Assembly (NCBI RefSeq): GCF_014648635.1
Contig: NZ_BMRM01000002.1
Span: 186,001-250,000 of the forward strand
From: Streptomyces cinerochromogenes
Lineage (GTDB): Bacteria; Actinomycetota; Actinomycetes; Streptomycetales; Streptomycetaceae
DNA: 64,000 bases
Direction of reading: 5' to 3'
The notes beneath the pieces are model-generated. The model worked only from the letters and a program-made list of their open reading frames with translations. It was not told the origin of the DNA and did not search any database. This document shows positions 50,677 through 58,250 of this stretch, piece by piece (the first letter of the stretch is position 1; the number at the start of each line of letters is the position of its first letter). Both the position numbers and the translations under genes were made by a program.

Positions 50677-50955
50677 TCAGCGCCGGTACTGGTCGCGGAG
50701 CAGGGAGCGCACGACGACAGCGGCGACGGCCACGGATATGGCCGTGACGGCGACGGCGGCCAGGAGCGCGGTGAGGACCACACCGGCGACAAGCACCGTC
50801 GCGACCGTCTTCTGGTCCACGGGCAGCGACGGGAGGCCGCGCCGGACGGGCGCCGGGTCGGTCGGCGCGTGGGTGTGGGCGGGCGGCGGGGTGGGGCTGT
50901 CCGGGTACTTGGGCAGGAACACAGCGGGCGTCTCCTTATCTACTCGTCTAGGCAT
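50677..50955 (-). CDS. spdD: SpdD-like small membrane protein
   Basis: A 92-residue protein with a Pro-rich N-terminal half and two adjacent hydrophobic segments (TVATVLVAGVVLTALLAAVAV and TAISVAVAAVVVRSLL). This matches SpdD-like spread proteins that help plasmid spreading within the mycelium after transfer. The start overlaps the upstream gene end by 8 bp. A degenerate copy of the element operator overlaps the start codon. Confidence 0.72.
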   Translation of the reverse strand: MPRRVDKETPAVFLPKYPDSPTPPPAHTHAPTDPAPVRRGLPSLPVDQKTVATVLVAGVVLTALLAAVAVTAISVAVAAVVVRSLLRDQYRR

Positions 50956-50957
50956 GT
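50942..50957. promoter_or_regulatory. KorSA-type operator, copy A (degenerate)
   Basis: ACTCGT-CTAG-GCATGT has one perfect half and a 3/6 second half of the element consensus. It overlaps the spdD start codon. Confidence 0.4.
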
Positions 50958-51142
50958 GAGCCGTTTATGACGCTCACGCCGGAGCGCGTGCCGGACTCGA
51001 TGGCGGGAGCCAGGAAGGTGTGCGAGAGCCAGAAGCCGAACAGGGCGATCAGGACAACGATCCAGGTACGGACGCCGAGGAACTTGATCGCTCCCCAGGC
51101 GAAGAAGCCGAGGACGACGACGAGCGGCAGGCTGACGGTCAC
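50948..51142 (-). CDS. Small AICE membrane protein
   Basis: A 64-residue hydrophobic protein with two membrane helices (VSLPLVVVLGFFAWGAIKFL and TWIVVLIALFGFWLSHTFL). Proteins of this kind are regular in AICE transfer operons. GTG 51142 has an AGGA at about 14 nt, so the ribosome-binding site is weak. It overlaps spdD by 8 bp. The exact role in transfer is unknown. Confidence 0.65.
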   Translation of the reverse strand: MTVSLPLVVVLGFFAWGAIKFLGVRTWIVVLIALFGFWLSHTFLAPAIESGTRSGVSVINGSHA

Positions 51143-51158
51143 GGTTGTCCGGGTCCTT

Positions 51159-51350
51159 TCAGCGGACGGGGCAGCGGTGGGTGCGAGCGGCCAGTTCGGC
51201 GGCGGCGCGGCTGTCGTAATCGGCGGAGAAGCCGCAGCGCGGGGCGGTGCAGGCCGCGGTGTGCTTCTCACGGCCCCGGCTGTCGTAAGCGGTGCCGACC
51301 TGAACGGGGCCGATGCGGGTGACGTTGCGGAAGCTGCGGTTGGCGGACAC
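51159..51350 (-). CDS. Mobile element transfer protein, small
   Basis: A 63-residue soluble protein with two Cys and one His-Cys pair (ACTAPRCGFSADYD ... THRCPV), perhaps a small zinc finger. It matches the proteins annotated as mobile element transfer protein in Streptomyces AICEs. GTG 51350 has GGAG at 5 nt. It lies between the DUF2637 gene and the small membrane protein. Confidence 0.65.
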   Translation of the reverse strand: MSANRSFRNVTRIGPVQVGTAYDSRGREKHTAACTAPRCGFSADYDSRAAAELAARTHRCPVR

Positions 51351-51361
51351 GGGGTCTCCTC

Positions 51362-51982
51362 TCAGAGGTGGGCGGCGATGGCTTCGGCCATCGGGGCCGG
51401 GACGCCGAGGCGGGCGCGGAGAGTGGGGGTGTCGATCGGGACGCCAGTACGTGCCTGGTGCTCGGCGGCGACCTTGCGGGCGTGGTCGACCAGGGCGGAC
51501 GGGACGGGTACGGGCGAGGGTTGCGGTGGTGCCTCGATGGCCGGTTGGGCAGGTGGCTCGGGCACGGTTTCGGGCTCGTCCTCCTGGTCCTCGATGACCT
51601 CGGGTTCGGTGTCCGTCTTGGGCGCGGTGTGGGCAAGCAGGGTTCCGCCGAGGAAGGCGATTGCGGGCCAGCCTGCGACGAGGATGCGCAGCCAGGCCGG
51701 CACGTTGCCGAGGTCGAGGAGGCCGGCGGTGGCGACGTTGGCACCGAGGGAGGCGGTGAGCGCGATGACGAACCAGCACCAGGCCGCCGCTTTGCCGTGC
51801 CCGGAGCGCAGTCGACGCCAGGCGGCGACCAGCAGCAGGTCGACGGAGACGGGGTAGGCCCACGCCTTCCATCCGTCCTGTCCGGCGGCCACGGCGACGT
51901 CGTGGAGGTGGGCGAAGGACAGCGCGGCGGCGATGAGCGCCTGGACGAGCACCGCGTCGACGCGGGCCAGGTGGGCGCGCAT
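51362..51982 (-). CDS. DUF2637 domain protein (SpdB-like)
   Basis: A 206-residue protein. Four hydrophobic segments fill residues 10-125 (ALIAAALSFAHLHDVAVAAG, AYPVSVDLLLVAAWRRL, CWFVIALTASLGANVATAG, ILVAGWPAIAFLGGTLLAH), the DUF2637 pattern of conjugative element membrane proteins. A Glu/Pro-rich linker leads to a short helical C-terminus (TPTLRARLGVPAPMAEAIAAHL). ATG 51982 has GAAGGAG. It is 34 bp downstream of tra. Confidence 0.78.
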   Translation of the reverse strand: MRAHLARVDAVLVQALIAAALSFAHLHDVAVAAGQDGWKAWAYPVSVDLLLVAAWRRLRSGHGKAAAWCWFVIALTASLGANVATAGLLDLGNVPAWLRILVAGWPAIAFLGGTLLAHTAPKTDTEPEVIEDQEDEPETVPEPPAQPAIEAPPQPSPVPVPSALVDHARKVAAEHQARTGVPIDTPTLRARLGVPAPMAEAIAAHL

Positions 51983-52016
51983 GATGCGGCTCCTTCCGGA
52001 GTCGGGCAGGGGAAGG

Positions 52017-53393
52017 TCAGTCGGTGACCGGGTGCGGCAGGACGACCGGCGGCGTGCTCTCGACCGGATGCTCGGGCACGTCGGGCCGGAAGGGCTTCAG
52101 GGCGGGGAGGTCAGGGACCAGGTGGGCCGACTCGCGGCAGGTCTTGGCAGCGTCGCCGAGGGAGAGGTACGGCGTGCGGATGCGGGACCAGCCGCCGGAG
52201 GTGTCACTCGCCACCGCCAGTCCGGGCCGTTCCGGGGCGATGGAGCAGGCGGCGGAGACCGCTTCGGGGGCGATGTCGCCCAGGGCCATCTTGGCGGACG
52301 CTTCGTCGTTGACGCGGTGGCAGACACGGCCGGTGAGCTGGGCGCGGAGCATGGTGGCGCCCTTGCCGAGTTCGGCGCCGAAGCGCTGCCCGCACACTTC
52401 CAGGTAGATGCCGGCGGCGCGGCCGAGCTGGGCGAGGCGGATGAGCTGGGTGACCATCTCGTCGCGCCGTTCCTCGTCCTTCTTTGTGGCGACCATGAAG
52501 AGTTCGGCCACCTCGTCCACGAACAGCACTATCGGCACCGGGCGTTCGTGCTCGGGCAGACCCCAGACGTCGGAGGTGATTTCCTCGTCCGGGGTGCCGG
52601 GGGCGATGCCCTGTCGGGCCTTGATCAGGTCGTATCGGTCCTCCATTTCCTTGACCAGCACCAGCAGCAGTTCAGCCGCCTGCTCCGCGTCGGTCGCGAG
52701 TGCGGAGAGCCGGGGCGCGAAGGGCGCCAGCTCGACACCCCGCTTGCAGTCGATGCCGACGAGGGCGACCGGCTGAGGAGCGAGTCCGGCGATGAGGTGC
52801 CGGAGGTACATGGACTTGCCGGAGAGCGTGGCACCGAGGGTGAGTTGGTGGGGGATGGTGCGGTAGTCGCGGACGAACGGCGTAGCGTCTTCTCGCAGTG
52901 CGACCGGCACCTTCAGGAAGCCGCCCGCGATCTTGCGCGGCATACGCACCCGCCTTAAGACGTCGTAACCCACGAGCCGCAGCTCGACGACCCCCGGCTT
53001 GACAGTGGTGACGTACACGGCGTGAACGCCCCACGCGTGCCGTAGCCGTTCGGCCGAGGCGGCGACGTCGGCGGGTTCCTGACCCGGCGCCAAGCGGAGG
53101 CGTATCCGCAGCCCGGTCGTGGTGGGCCGGATGAGGCCCCGACGCGGCGGTACGGGGCGAACCTCGCGCTGCGTCACGGCCTTCACGGCGAGCACCCGCA
53201 GCCGGGAGGGCGCCATGGTCAGGCCACACGCCTCCATGACCGAGCCGTACGAGCTGAGCAACCGGACCGTGGACACCGGCAGACCGACCGTGGACCAGTA
53301 CGCCGCCGGGTGCTTGGCCCGGGCGTAGGCGGCCCCGCCGCCGAGTGCGGCGACAGGACCACCCACTTCCAGAAGCGTCGTCAGGTCGGACAT
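52017..53393 (-). CDS. tra: FtsK/SpoIIIE-type DNA transfer protein Tra
   Basis: A 458-residue TraSA-like motor. The ATP-binding site shows Walker A GATLSGKS at about residue 198 and Walker B VPIVLFVDEVAEL at about residue 297. An LTGRVCHRVNDEASAKMALG arginine-finger segment comes later. It moves double-stranded element DNA between mycelia. The ATG overlaps the upstream regulator's stop (TGATG). It is the second gene of the leftward transfer operon driven from the operator B region. Confidence 0.93.
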   Translation of the reverse strand: MSDLTTLLEVGGPVAALGGGAAYARAKHPAAYWSTVGLPVSTVRLLSSYGSVMEACGLTMAPSRLRVLAVKAVTQREVRPVPPRRGLIRPTTTGLRIRLRLAPGQEPADVAASAERLRHAWGVHAVYVTTVKPGVVELRLVGYDVLRRVRMPRKIAGGFLKVPVALREDATPFVRDYRTIPHQLTLGATLSGKSMYLRHLIAGLAPQPVALVGIDCKRGVELAPFAPRLSALATDAEQAAELLLVLVKEMEDRYDLIKARQGIAPGTPDEEITSDVWGLPEHERPVPIVLFVDEVAELFMVATKKDEERRDEMVTQLIRLAQLGRAAGIYLEVCGQRFGAELGKGATMLRAQLTGRVCHRVNDEASAKMALGDIAPEAVSAACSIAPERPGLAVASDTSGGWSRIRTPYLSLGDAAKTCRESAHLVPDLPALKPFRPDVPEHPVESTPPVVLPHPVTD

Positions 53394-53749
53394 CAGGCGG
53401 CGGCCCCGGTCGTGGCCGGGAAGGCGGCCGGAGTGACAGCGGCAGCGCGGTAGGCGATGCCGTGGCGCTGCTGACCGTTGAAGACGGACTCCCACGGCCG
53501 GGCGACGAGGCCCGGCAGCGAGACCGGAGCCCCGAGGGTCAGCCCCTCGGAGATGCCGCCCTCCGGAACGGTGACCTTGATCAGCGACGACTCGCCGTCC
53601 TCGATGTAGACGACGCCGATGGTCATCAGCGCCTCACCGCTGTTGGCGTCCTTGGCGATCTCGCCGGTCTGCCGGTCGCGGACTTTCGGCTCGGGGGCCT
53701 CGGTGAGGAGGATCGTCGCTCCGGAGGTCTCCACGCGGATGGTACGCAA
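53393..53749 (-). CDS. SCO3933 family regulatory protein
   Basis: A 118-residue soluble protein (IRVETSGATILLTEAPEPKVRDRQTGE ... VTVPEGGISEGLTLG ... GLVARPWESVFNGQQRHGIAYRA). I recall this family as SCO3933-type regulatory proteins next to Tra in AICEs; its mechanism is not known. The start is TTG 53749 with GGAGTG at 5 nt. It is the first gene of the transfer operon, with an operator just upstream. Confidence 0.72.
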   Translation of the reverse strand: MRTIRVETSGATILLTEAPEPKVRDRQTGEIAKDANSGEALMTIGVVYIEDGESSLIKVTVPEGGISEGLTLGAPVSLPGLVARPWESVFNGQQRHGIAYRAAAVTPAAFPATTGAAA

Positions 53750-53760
53750 GGCACACTCCT

Positions 53761-53776
53761 ACTCGTCTATACAAGA
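53761..53776. promoter_or_regulatory. KorSA-type operator, copy B
   Basis: ACTCGT-CTAT-ACAAGA, 10 of 12 arm positions as in the consensus, 12 bp upstream of the transfer operon's first gene (reverse strand). Confidence 0.6.
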
Positions 53777-53834
53777 TGGGTTCTGCGAGTCCCTTGATCG
53801 GGATCGCATAGCCACCTTGCCACACAACTTGCCC

Positions 53835-53850
53835 ACTCGTCTATACGAGT
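53835..53850. promoter_or_regulatory. KorSA-type operator, copy C (perfect)
   Basis: ACTCGT-CTAT-ACGAGT, the clearest palindrome, between the transfer operon and the forward hypothetical gene at 53924. Confidence 0.65.
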
Positions 53851-53923
53851 AAGCGTGTTGGGGTGTACGAGTTCGGAGAAGTGTCCTGCGGCCAATGTCA
53901 GACCCACCCGCCAGAATCCACCC

Positions 53924-54289
53924 ATGCTGATAGCGACCAATGGCCGTGGCTACGAGCTGAAGCGCCCCACGAAGCCGGCAGTAGGAACCATGCTCGCCAA
54001 CCTGAGACGCGGCAACGAGTACTTGATCCTTGAACGGCGGGACGAGGAACGGGAGGGCGACTGGTACATCCAGGTCTGGTTCCGCGACAACAACACCTAC
54101 CAGCTGGAATACCGCAACGGTGTCCCTGCGGAGCACTACCAGACCCGAACGGTGTCCCAGGAGAAGGTCTTGCAGGCTCTCCTCGGGTGGATGCTCGACA
54201 AGCCCGACTGGCGAGAGAGCTTCATGTGGACCAACATCGGCCACATGTTCGCGTCGGCCGCCGACGGCGAGGACGAGCCGACCGCTTAG
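53924..54289 (+). CDS. AICE hypothetical protein
   Basis: A 121-residue soluble protein (MLIATNGRGYELKRPTKP ... YQLEYRNGVPAEHYQTRTVSQEKVLQALLGWMLDKPDWRESFMWTNIG). The alternating strands and the closing WMLDKPDW helix resemble small actinobacterial DUF proteins; I cannot name one. Its distance of 74 bp from operator C suggests control by the element repressor. It is convergent with the GntR gene. Confidence 0.65.
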   Translation: MLIATNGRGYELKRPTKPAVGTMLANLRRGNEYLILERRDEEREGDWYIQVWFRDNNTYQLEYRNGVPAEHYQTRTVSQEKVLQALLGWMLDKPDWRESFMWTNIGHMFASAADGEDEPTA

Positions 54290-54311
54290 AGCTGTGCCGC
54301 CGCCCACCTGA

Positions 54312-55100
54312 TCACGTAGCCGGGAGCTGGTACGAGAGCACGTACGCGTCCGCCGCCATCACCGTGTCGCAGACCTCGACGGCCCGACCCTCGGTGTCGA
54401 AGGCCGTCCGGATGAGGTGGATGACCGGCACGCCAGCGGCCAGCCGGAGCGTCTTCACCTCTGCGGGCGAGGGCATCCGGGCGCGGATCTCTTCCTCGAA
54501 GTGGTCGAGGCGGTGGCCCAGCTCTTCCAGGCGGGCGTAGATGCCGCCGGGACCGGGGTTGGGTTCCGCGATCGGGGTCCCGCGGGCGATATCGAGCGGG
54601 AGGTAGGAGGTGGCGAACTCCACCGGTCGCCCGTCGAGCAGGTACCGGCGCCGACGAGCCAGCACGCGCCGCACCGAGCCAAGCCGGACCGAGACGTCCT
54701 GACTGGCCTTCTCCTCCTTGACCTCCAGGCTGTCCACCTGGGGGTGACTGCCCGCCGCGTCGGCCTCCACGATGAACGCGGACTTGCCCTGCTCCCTGTG
54801 CCGCCGGGCGAAGCGGTCCGAGGCGAGCCGCCGCACGGGCGGTCGTGGTCGTACGAAGACTCCCCTGCCGTGCTCGGCGTGCACCAGGCCTTCACCCTGG
54901 AGGATGGAGAAGGCGTTGCGGACCGTCATCCGGGACACCCCGAAGTGGTCGACAAGGTCGGCTTCGGAGGGCAGCTTCTCGCCCTCGCGGAATCGCCCAC
55001 GGTCGATGGCCTCGCGCAGCTGGTCGGCGATCTGCCGGAAGACCGCACGATCGCTCGTGGGGTCGAGATCACCGAGGAGGCCGGAAGGGAGAGGGCTCAC
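54312..55100 (-). CDS. korSA: GntR/HutC regulator, KorSA-type
   Basis: A 262-residue regulator: GntR winged helix at about residues 18-85 (FRQIADQLREAIDRGRFREGEKLPSEADLVDHFGVSRMTVRNAFSILQGEGLVHAEHGRGVFV) and a UTRA ligand domain after it. KorSA of pSAM2 is of this family and represses replication/transfer. GTG 55100 has GGAGT at 6 nt. It is divergent from the Pif-like NUDIX gene; operator D lies between them. It likely binds all five copies of the palindrome in this element. Confidence 0.9.
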   Translation of the reverse strand: MSPLPSGLLGDLDPTSDRAVFRQIADQLREAIDRGRFREGEKLPSEADLVDHFGVSRMTVRNAFSILQGEGLVHAEHGRGVFVRPRPPVRRLASDRFARRHREQGKSAFIVEADAAGSHPQVDSLEVKEEKASQDVSVRLGSVRRVLARRRRYLLDGRPVEFATSYLPLDIARGTPIAEPNPGPGGIYARLEELGHRLDHFEEEIRARMPSPAEVKTLRLAAGVPVIHLIRTAFDTEGRAVEVCDTVMAADAYVLSYQLPAT

Positions 55101-55114
55101 GTGAGTACTCCTTT

Positions 55115-55130
55115 AGGTATCTAGACGAGT
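55115..55130. promoter_or_regulatory. KorSA-type operator, copy D (one strong half)
   Basis: AGGTAT-CTAG-ACGAGT, with one perfect half-site followed by an extra GCGAGT, between korSA and the NUDIX gene. This is the expected autoregulation site. Confidence 0.45.
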
Positions 55131-55185
55131 GGGCGAGTGTTGTTGCTACGGTGGAGAGCCTAGCCAGCCGAGAGGGCCGAGGAAC

Positions 55186-55617
55186 GTGAGCACTGAACGC
55201 CCGCACTCCGTGAGCGTCGCCGGGGTCGTCGTGGACGACCACGGCCGGGCCCTCCTGATCCAGCGCCGGGACAACGGCCACTGGGAGCCACCGGGCGGTG
55301 TCCTCGAACGCGAAGAGACCATCCCGGAAGCCCTCCAGCGCGAAGTCCTCGAAGAGACCGGAATCAAGATCGCCCTTCCCGCGACTCTGACCGGCGTCTA
55401 CAAGAACATGAAGGGCCTGATCGTCTCGCTGGTCTTCCGCTGTGAAGCCGCCGACGGTGTGCCCACCACCGGTGATGAGACCCGCGCACTGCGCTGGGCC
55501 ACCCGCGAAGAGGTCACCGAGCTTGCCGACGAGGCCTACGCGATCCGCGTCCTGGACGCACTCGACGCAACGACCCCGCCGGCCATCCGCGCTCACGACG
55601 GCGTGAAACTCGTCTAG
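55186..55617 (+). CDS. pif: Pif-like NUDIX hydrolase
   Basis: A 143-residue NUDIX protein. The Nudix box is complete: GGVLEREETIPEALQREVLEETGI (G-x5-E-x7-REUXEEXGU). In pSAM2 the NUDIX protein Pif blocks redundant transfer between element carriers. GTG 55186 with GAGGA just upstream was chosen; an upstream ATG would add a Cys-rich non-conserved stretch. Position beside korSA supports the Pif role, though a housekeeping hydrolase role is possible. Confidence 0.85.
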   Translation: MSTERPHSVSVAGVVVDDHGRALLIQRRDNGHWEPPGGVLEREETIPEALQREVLEETGIKIALPATLTGVYKNMKGLIVSLVFRCEAADGVPTTGDETRALRWATREEVTELADEAYAIRVLDALDATTPPAIRAHDGVKLV

Positions 55618-55657
55618 CCCGAACCCGCTGCACATGGCGGCCTACCAGCACGAAGGA

Positions 55658-55681
55658 ACTTGTATGCACGAGTATACGAGT
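55658..55681. promoter_or_regulatory. KorSA-type operator, copy E
   Basis: ACTTGT-ATGC-ACGAGT (11 of 12 arm positions) followed 2 bp later by another ACGAGT. It overlaps the start codon of the ATPase-like gene at 55664. Confidence 0.55.
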
Positions 55682-56092
55682 ACAGCCCGGGTCTGGGGAC
55701 TGAGTTGCCCAGGATTCCCCGAAGAAGTGAGCCGGGCCCGCCGCTGGACACGCGACATCCTGCGCGGCTCCCCCTTAGCCGAAGACGCCGAACTGATCGT
55801 GAGCGAGCTGAGCGCGAACGCGATCCTCCACACGGCCAGCGGCCGGGAGTACGGCAGCTTCCACCTGGCGGTCGCGGTCTCGGCTCAGGTGGTGGCGGTG
55901 TCGGTCACGGACGACGGAGGTACGGGCACGGCCCCGAAGGTCGAGCACCAGGACCAGGACGCCGAGCACGGCCGCGGACTGGGCATGGTCAGCGCCATCG
56001 CCCACCGGGTCGTCGTCCATGACAGCGACCAGGGCCACACGGTCACCGCAGAGCTGTACGCGGATGCTCGGTTGGGAGGCCACCCATGCTGA
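55664..56092 (+). CDS. GHKL ATP-binding protein (anti-sigma/RsbW-like)
   Basis: A 142-residue protein with the HATPase fold: N box DAELIVSELSANAILH, G1 box VTDDGGTG and G2 box EHGRGLGMVSAI. Such Streptomyces proteins resemble RsbW/AbaA-like regulators that bind or phosphorylate partners. ATG 55664 has GAAGGAA at 6 nt; the ATG at 55634 is less well supported. Copy E of the operator overlaps the start, so it seems part of the KorSA regulon. It overlaps the next gene by 7 bp. Confidence 0.82.
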   Translation: MHEYTSTARVWGLSCPGFPEEVSRARRWTRDILRGSPLAEDAELIVSELSANAILHTASGREYGSFHLAVAVSAQVVAVSVTDDGGTGTAPKVEHQDQDAEHGRGLGMVSAIAHRVVVHDSDQGHTVTAELYADARLGGHPC

Positions 56093-56466
56093 AGCCGCCT
56101 CAGTGGGGCTACTGGTGCGAGTGCTGGACCCAGGACCTGACCGGGCAGAGAGGGCCGGCACTGCTGGCATCGTTCGACGCGTACTCGGCACCCCAGGCTG
56201 ACCGTTGGGTAGCGGTCGCACTCCGCACCATCTCACCGGCCCTGGACGCGGACGCCTCAGACGAAGCGTGGGAGTGGCTGTACGAGGGGCGCATCGAGAC
56301 CCGACGTGCCTTGCTGCGCGCCGAGCCGTGCACGGTCTCGGTGACGCACGCTAAGACCCGCATCACGTGGACGATCCGACCGGTGCTCTTCCTGCCACTC
56401 GCGCACCGTCAGGCGGCCGAACTCCCCGCATGTGCGTACGACTTCAAGCCCCGTCCGACAGACTGA
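56086..56466 (+). CDS. AICE hypothetical protein
   Basis: A 126-residue soluble protein (WGYWCECWTQDLTGQRGPALLASF ... ALDADASDEAWEWLYEGRIETRR ... ITWTIRPVLFLPLAHRQAAELPAC). It has many Trp and two adjacent Cys in WCEC, with no recognisable domain. Its ATG overlaps the end of the HATPase gene, so they are co-translated and may work together. Confidence 0.65.
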   Translation: MLKPPQWGYWCECWTQDLTGQRGPALLASFDAYSAPQADRWVAVALRTISPALDADASDEAWEWLYEGRIETRRALLRAEPCTVSVTHAKTRITWTIRPVLFLPLAHRQAAELPACAYDFKPRPTD

Positions 56467-56899
56467 GTTACAACTTTCTCTACTGGTTCAAGTCGCCGCG
56501 CAAGCGCGGCGTGCGCGGCCCGGCCCCCGGCCGGGCCTGCGCTCCTGTCTTCGCCCCGCTCCAGCCCGGCCGGTGTCCGTGCCGCGCTCGTGGCAATCAG
56601 TCGCCTGATGCCAGAGAAGGGGTACGTCGTGGCTGGGGCGGTCGGCTCCACGGCTTTAGCCACCTCCCCGGTCCGGGTCCCACGTCGAGCAAGACCAGGG
56701 GGCCACTCGTGCATATTGCGGGCAGGTGCAAAGCCTGCCCGAGTTGCCAACCAGCGTACGGCCCCCTGATCATGCTCGACCCCAGACCGGGCAGGACACC
56801 GGCCAAACCCGCTCCGCCGACCTTACGCTCCCGCAGCGGCACCGCTTGCGGAAGCGGCCTAACCTCGCCCAACAGATCGTCAGCTACCCGCTGGACACG
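56467..56899. other. Non-coding junction between AICE backbone and cargo
   Basis: No convincing gene in 433 bp. It holds a GC-rich hairpin region (GCGGCCCGGCCCCCGGCCGGGCC, about 56515-56540, wording shortened to the core GGCCCGGCC and GGCCGGGCC) and a GGGCAGG-TGCAAAG-CCTGCCC stem-loop at 56719-56739. It marks the change from GC-rich backbone to A+T-richer cargo and could contain a transfer or replication site. Confidence 0.45.
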
Positions 56900-56905
56900 T
56901 AAGAT
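56900..56905 (+). promoter_or_regulatory. -10 hexamer of a leaderless promoter for the kinase operon
   Basis: TAAGAT lies 6 nt before the ATG at 56912, with no ribosome-binding site. Confidence 0.55.
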
Positions 56906-56911
56906 TCAGGC

Positions 56912-58240
56912 ATGGGGGTCGAGGACGTCAGCATTGATCCGGGCACGATCTATCGCTTCGATGGCAAGACACTAGGGCAGGGCGGCTACGCGGACGTACG
57001 GCGCGCTTGGCATCGCCAAACAGGAAATGAAGTCGCACTCAAACGCCCACGTACCGCACCGCAAGCCCTCGAACGAATCCGTGTGGAAATCGAGGCACAG
57101 AAGCAACTGCACCATCCAAACATAATGCCGATCATCGAGCACGATCCCGGATACACCTGGTACACAATGCCGGTTGCAGAGGGAACTCTTTCGAAGCTCC
57201 GCAAAGAACTTGACGAAGAAGACCTAATCTCAATTCTTCTCAACATCGCTGATGCCCTAGAAATCGCACATCAGGAAGGTTTGGTGCATCGCGACATCTC
57301 TCCCAATAATATTCTCGCCTTGCCCGGCACCAGCATCCGCACGAAACGCTGGGTAGTTGCAGACTGGGGCATGGTGCGACGCCCCGCTGGCTCGACTGAA
57401 AACCCCTTGACTCGAACTGGCCAAGCCATCGGTACGGATGGTTACGCGGCACCCGAATTGAGCGATAATCCCCGCACCGCTACGGCTGCGGCCGACGTCT
57501 ACAGCCTGGGACGCGTAACGGCCTGGTTCCTGACGAAAAAGTCCCCGAAGGCAGGGAGACGTCTCCTGCCGGACGACGAAAGCCTGATGCACTGGCGTCC
57601 GTTTATTGTGGAGTGCACTCAAGAGGAGGTGAGTCAGCGCACCAAGTCCATGGGAGAATTGCGAGTGAAACTCCAGGACGTGCTTGATTCCCGCAATGAA
57701 CCTATTGAAGAAAAAGCGGAGCGCCTAATCGAGCAAGTGCTACTGGGTGATGACTCAGGCCTGGAGCCTCTCTTCACGCTCGCCGAGGCTTACCCAAATA
57801 ACGCAATCGTTTACATAGATTGCCTTGCCCTACTTACATCTCCCATACTCATCGCTACAGCGAAAAAGACGCCCGACCGGATAGCCGAGATTGCGGCAAC
57901 CATGGCGCGACTTCTCGTCCAGACTCCCTGGGGAGACCGCGACCGAGAGTACAAAGGGACGCCATTGGCATTTATTCATACAACCCTGCGCGCACTGGTC
58001 CTAAACAGACAACTCGGACTCGCCCAAGATCTCGCAACCGAGTTCTTTAGGGCCGATGCTCACTGTGGATACCACGACCAGACACGCCGAACGACCGAGT
58101 GGCTGGACGAGCTCAGCGGAACCGCAGAGCGAACCCTGTCGCGCGCGCTTACAGGCGGGGGCGCGACTGTGGTCGCCTACTACCGAGCCTTCCCCTGGAC
58201 GCCTCGCAGCACTGGCTTGGCAACTCTTCTCGCTCACTAG
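56912..58240 (+). CDS. Eukaryotic-like Ser/Thr protein kinase with helical C-terminal domain
   Basis: A 442-residue cytoplasmic protein without membrane segment. The kinase domain fills residues 15-260: glycine loop LGQGGYADV (21-29), Lys44 in VALK, catalytic HRDISPNN (126-133), metal-binding DWG in place of DFG (151-153) and APE-like APEL. The C-terminal 180 residues are helical and unassigned (AERLIEQVLLGDDSGLEPLFTLAEAYPNN onwards). It lacks PASTA repeats and so is not a PknB. Its base composition is lower in GC than that of the AICE backbone. It is leaderless and followed 10 bp later by a DNA methyltransferase gene, a pairing like phage-defence kinase systems. Its targets are unknown. Confidence 0.9.
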   Translation: MGVEDVSIDPGTIYRFDGKTLGQGGYADVRRAWHRQTGNEVALKRPRTAPQALERIRVEIEAQKQLHHPNIMPIIEHDPGYTWYTMPVAEGTLSKLRKELDEEDLISILLNIADALEIAHQEGLVHRDISPNNILALPGTSIRTKRWVVADWGMVRRPAGSTENPLTRTGQAIGTDGYAAPELSDNPRTATAAADVYSLGRVTAWFLTKKSPKAGRRLLPDDESLMHWRPFIVECTQEEVSQRTKSMGELRVKLQDVLDSRNEPIEEKAERLIEQVLLGDDSGLEPLFTLAEAYPNNAIVYIDCLALLTSPILIATAKKTPDRIAEIAATMARLLVQTPWGDRDREYKGTPLAFIHTTLRALVLNRQLGLAQDLATEFFRADAHCGYHDQTRRTTEWLDELSGTAERTLSRALTGGGATVVAYYRAFPWTPRSTGLATLLAH

Positions 58241-58250
58241 GCAGGATCCC

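Noticed and set aside
56409..56750. Reverse-strand frame of 113 codons in the AICE-cargo junction
   Set aside because: Overlaps the 3' end of the 56086 gene, has no ribosome-binding site and no recognisable domain.
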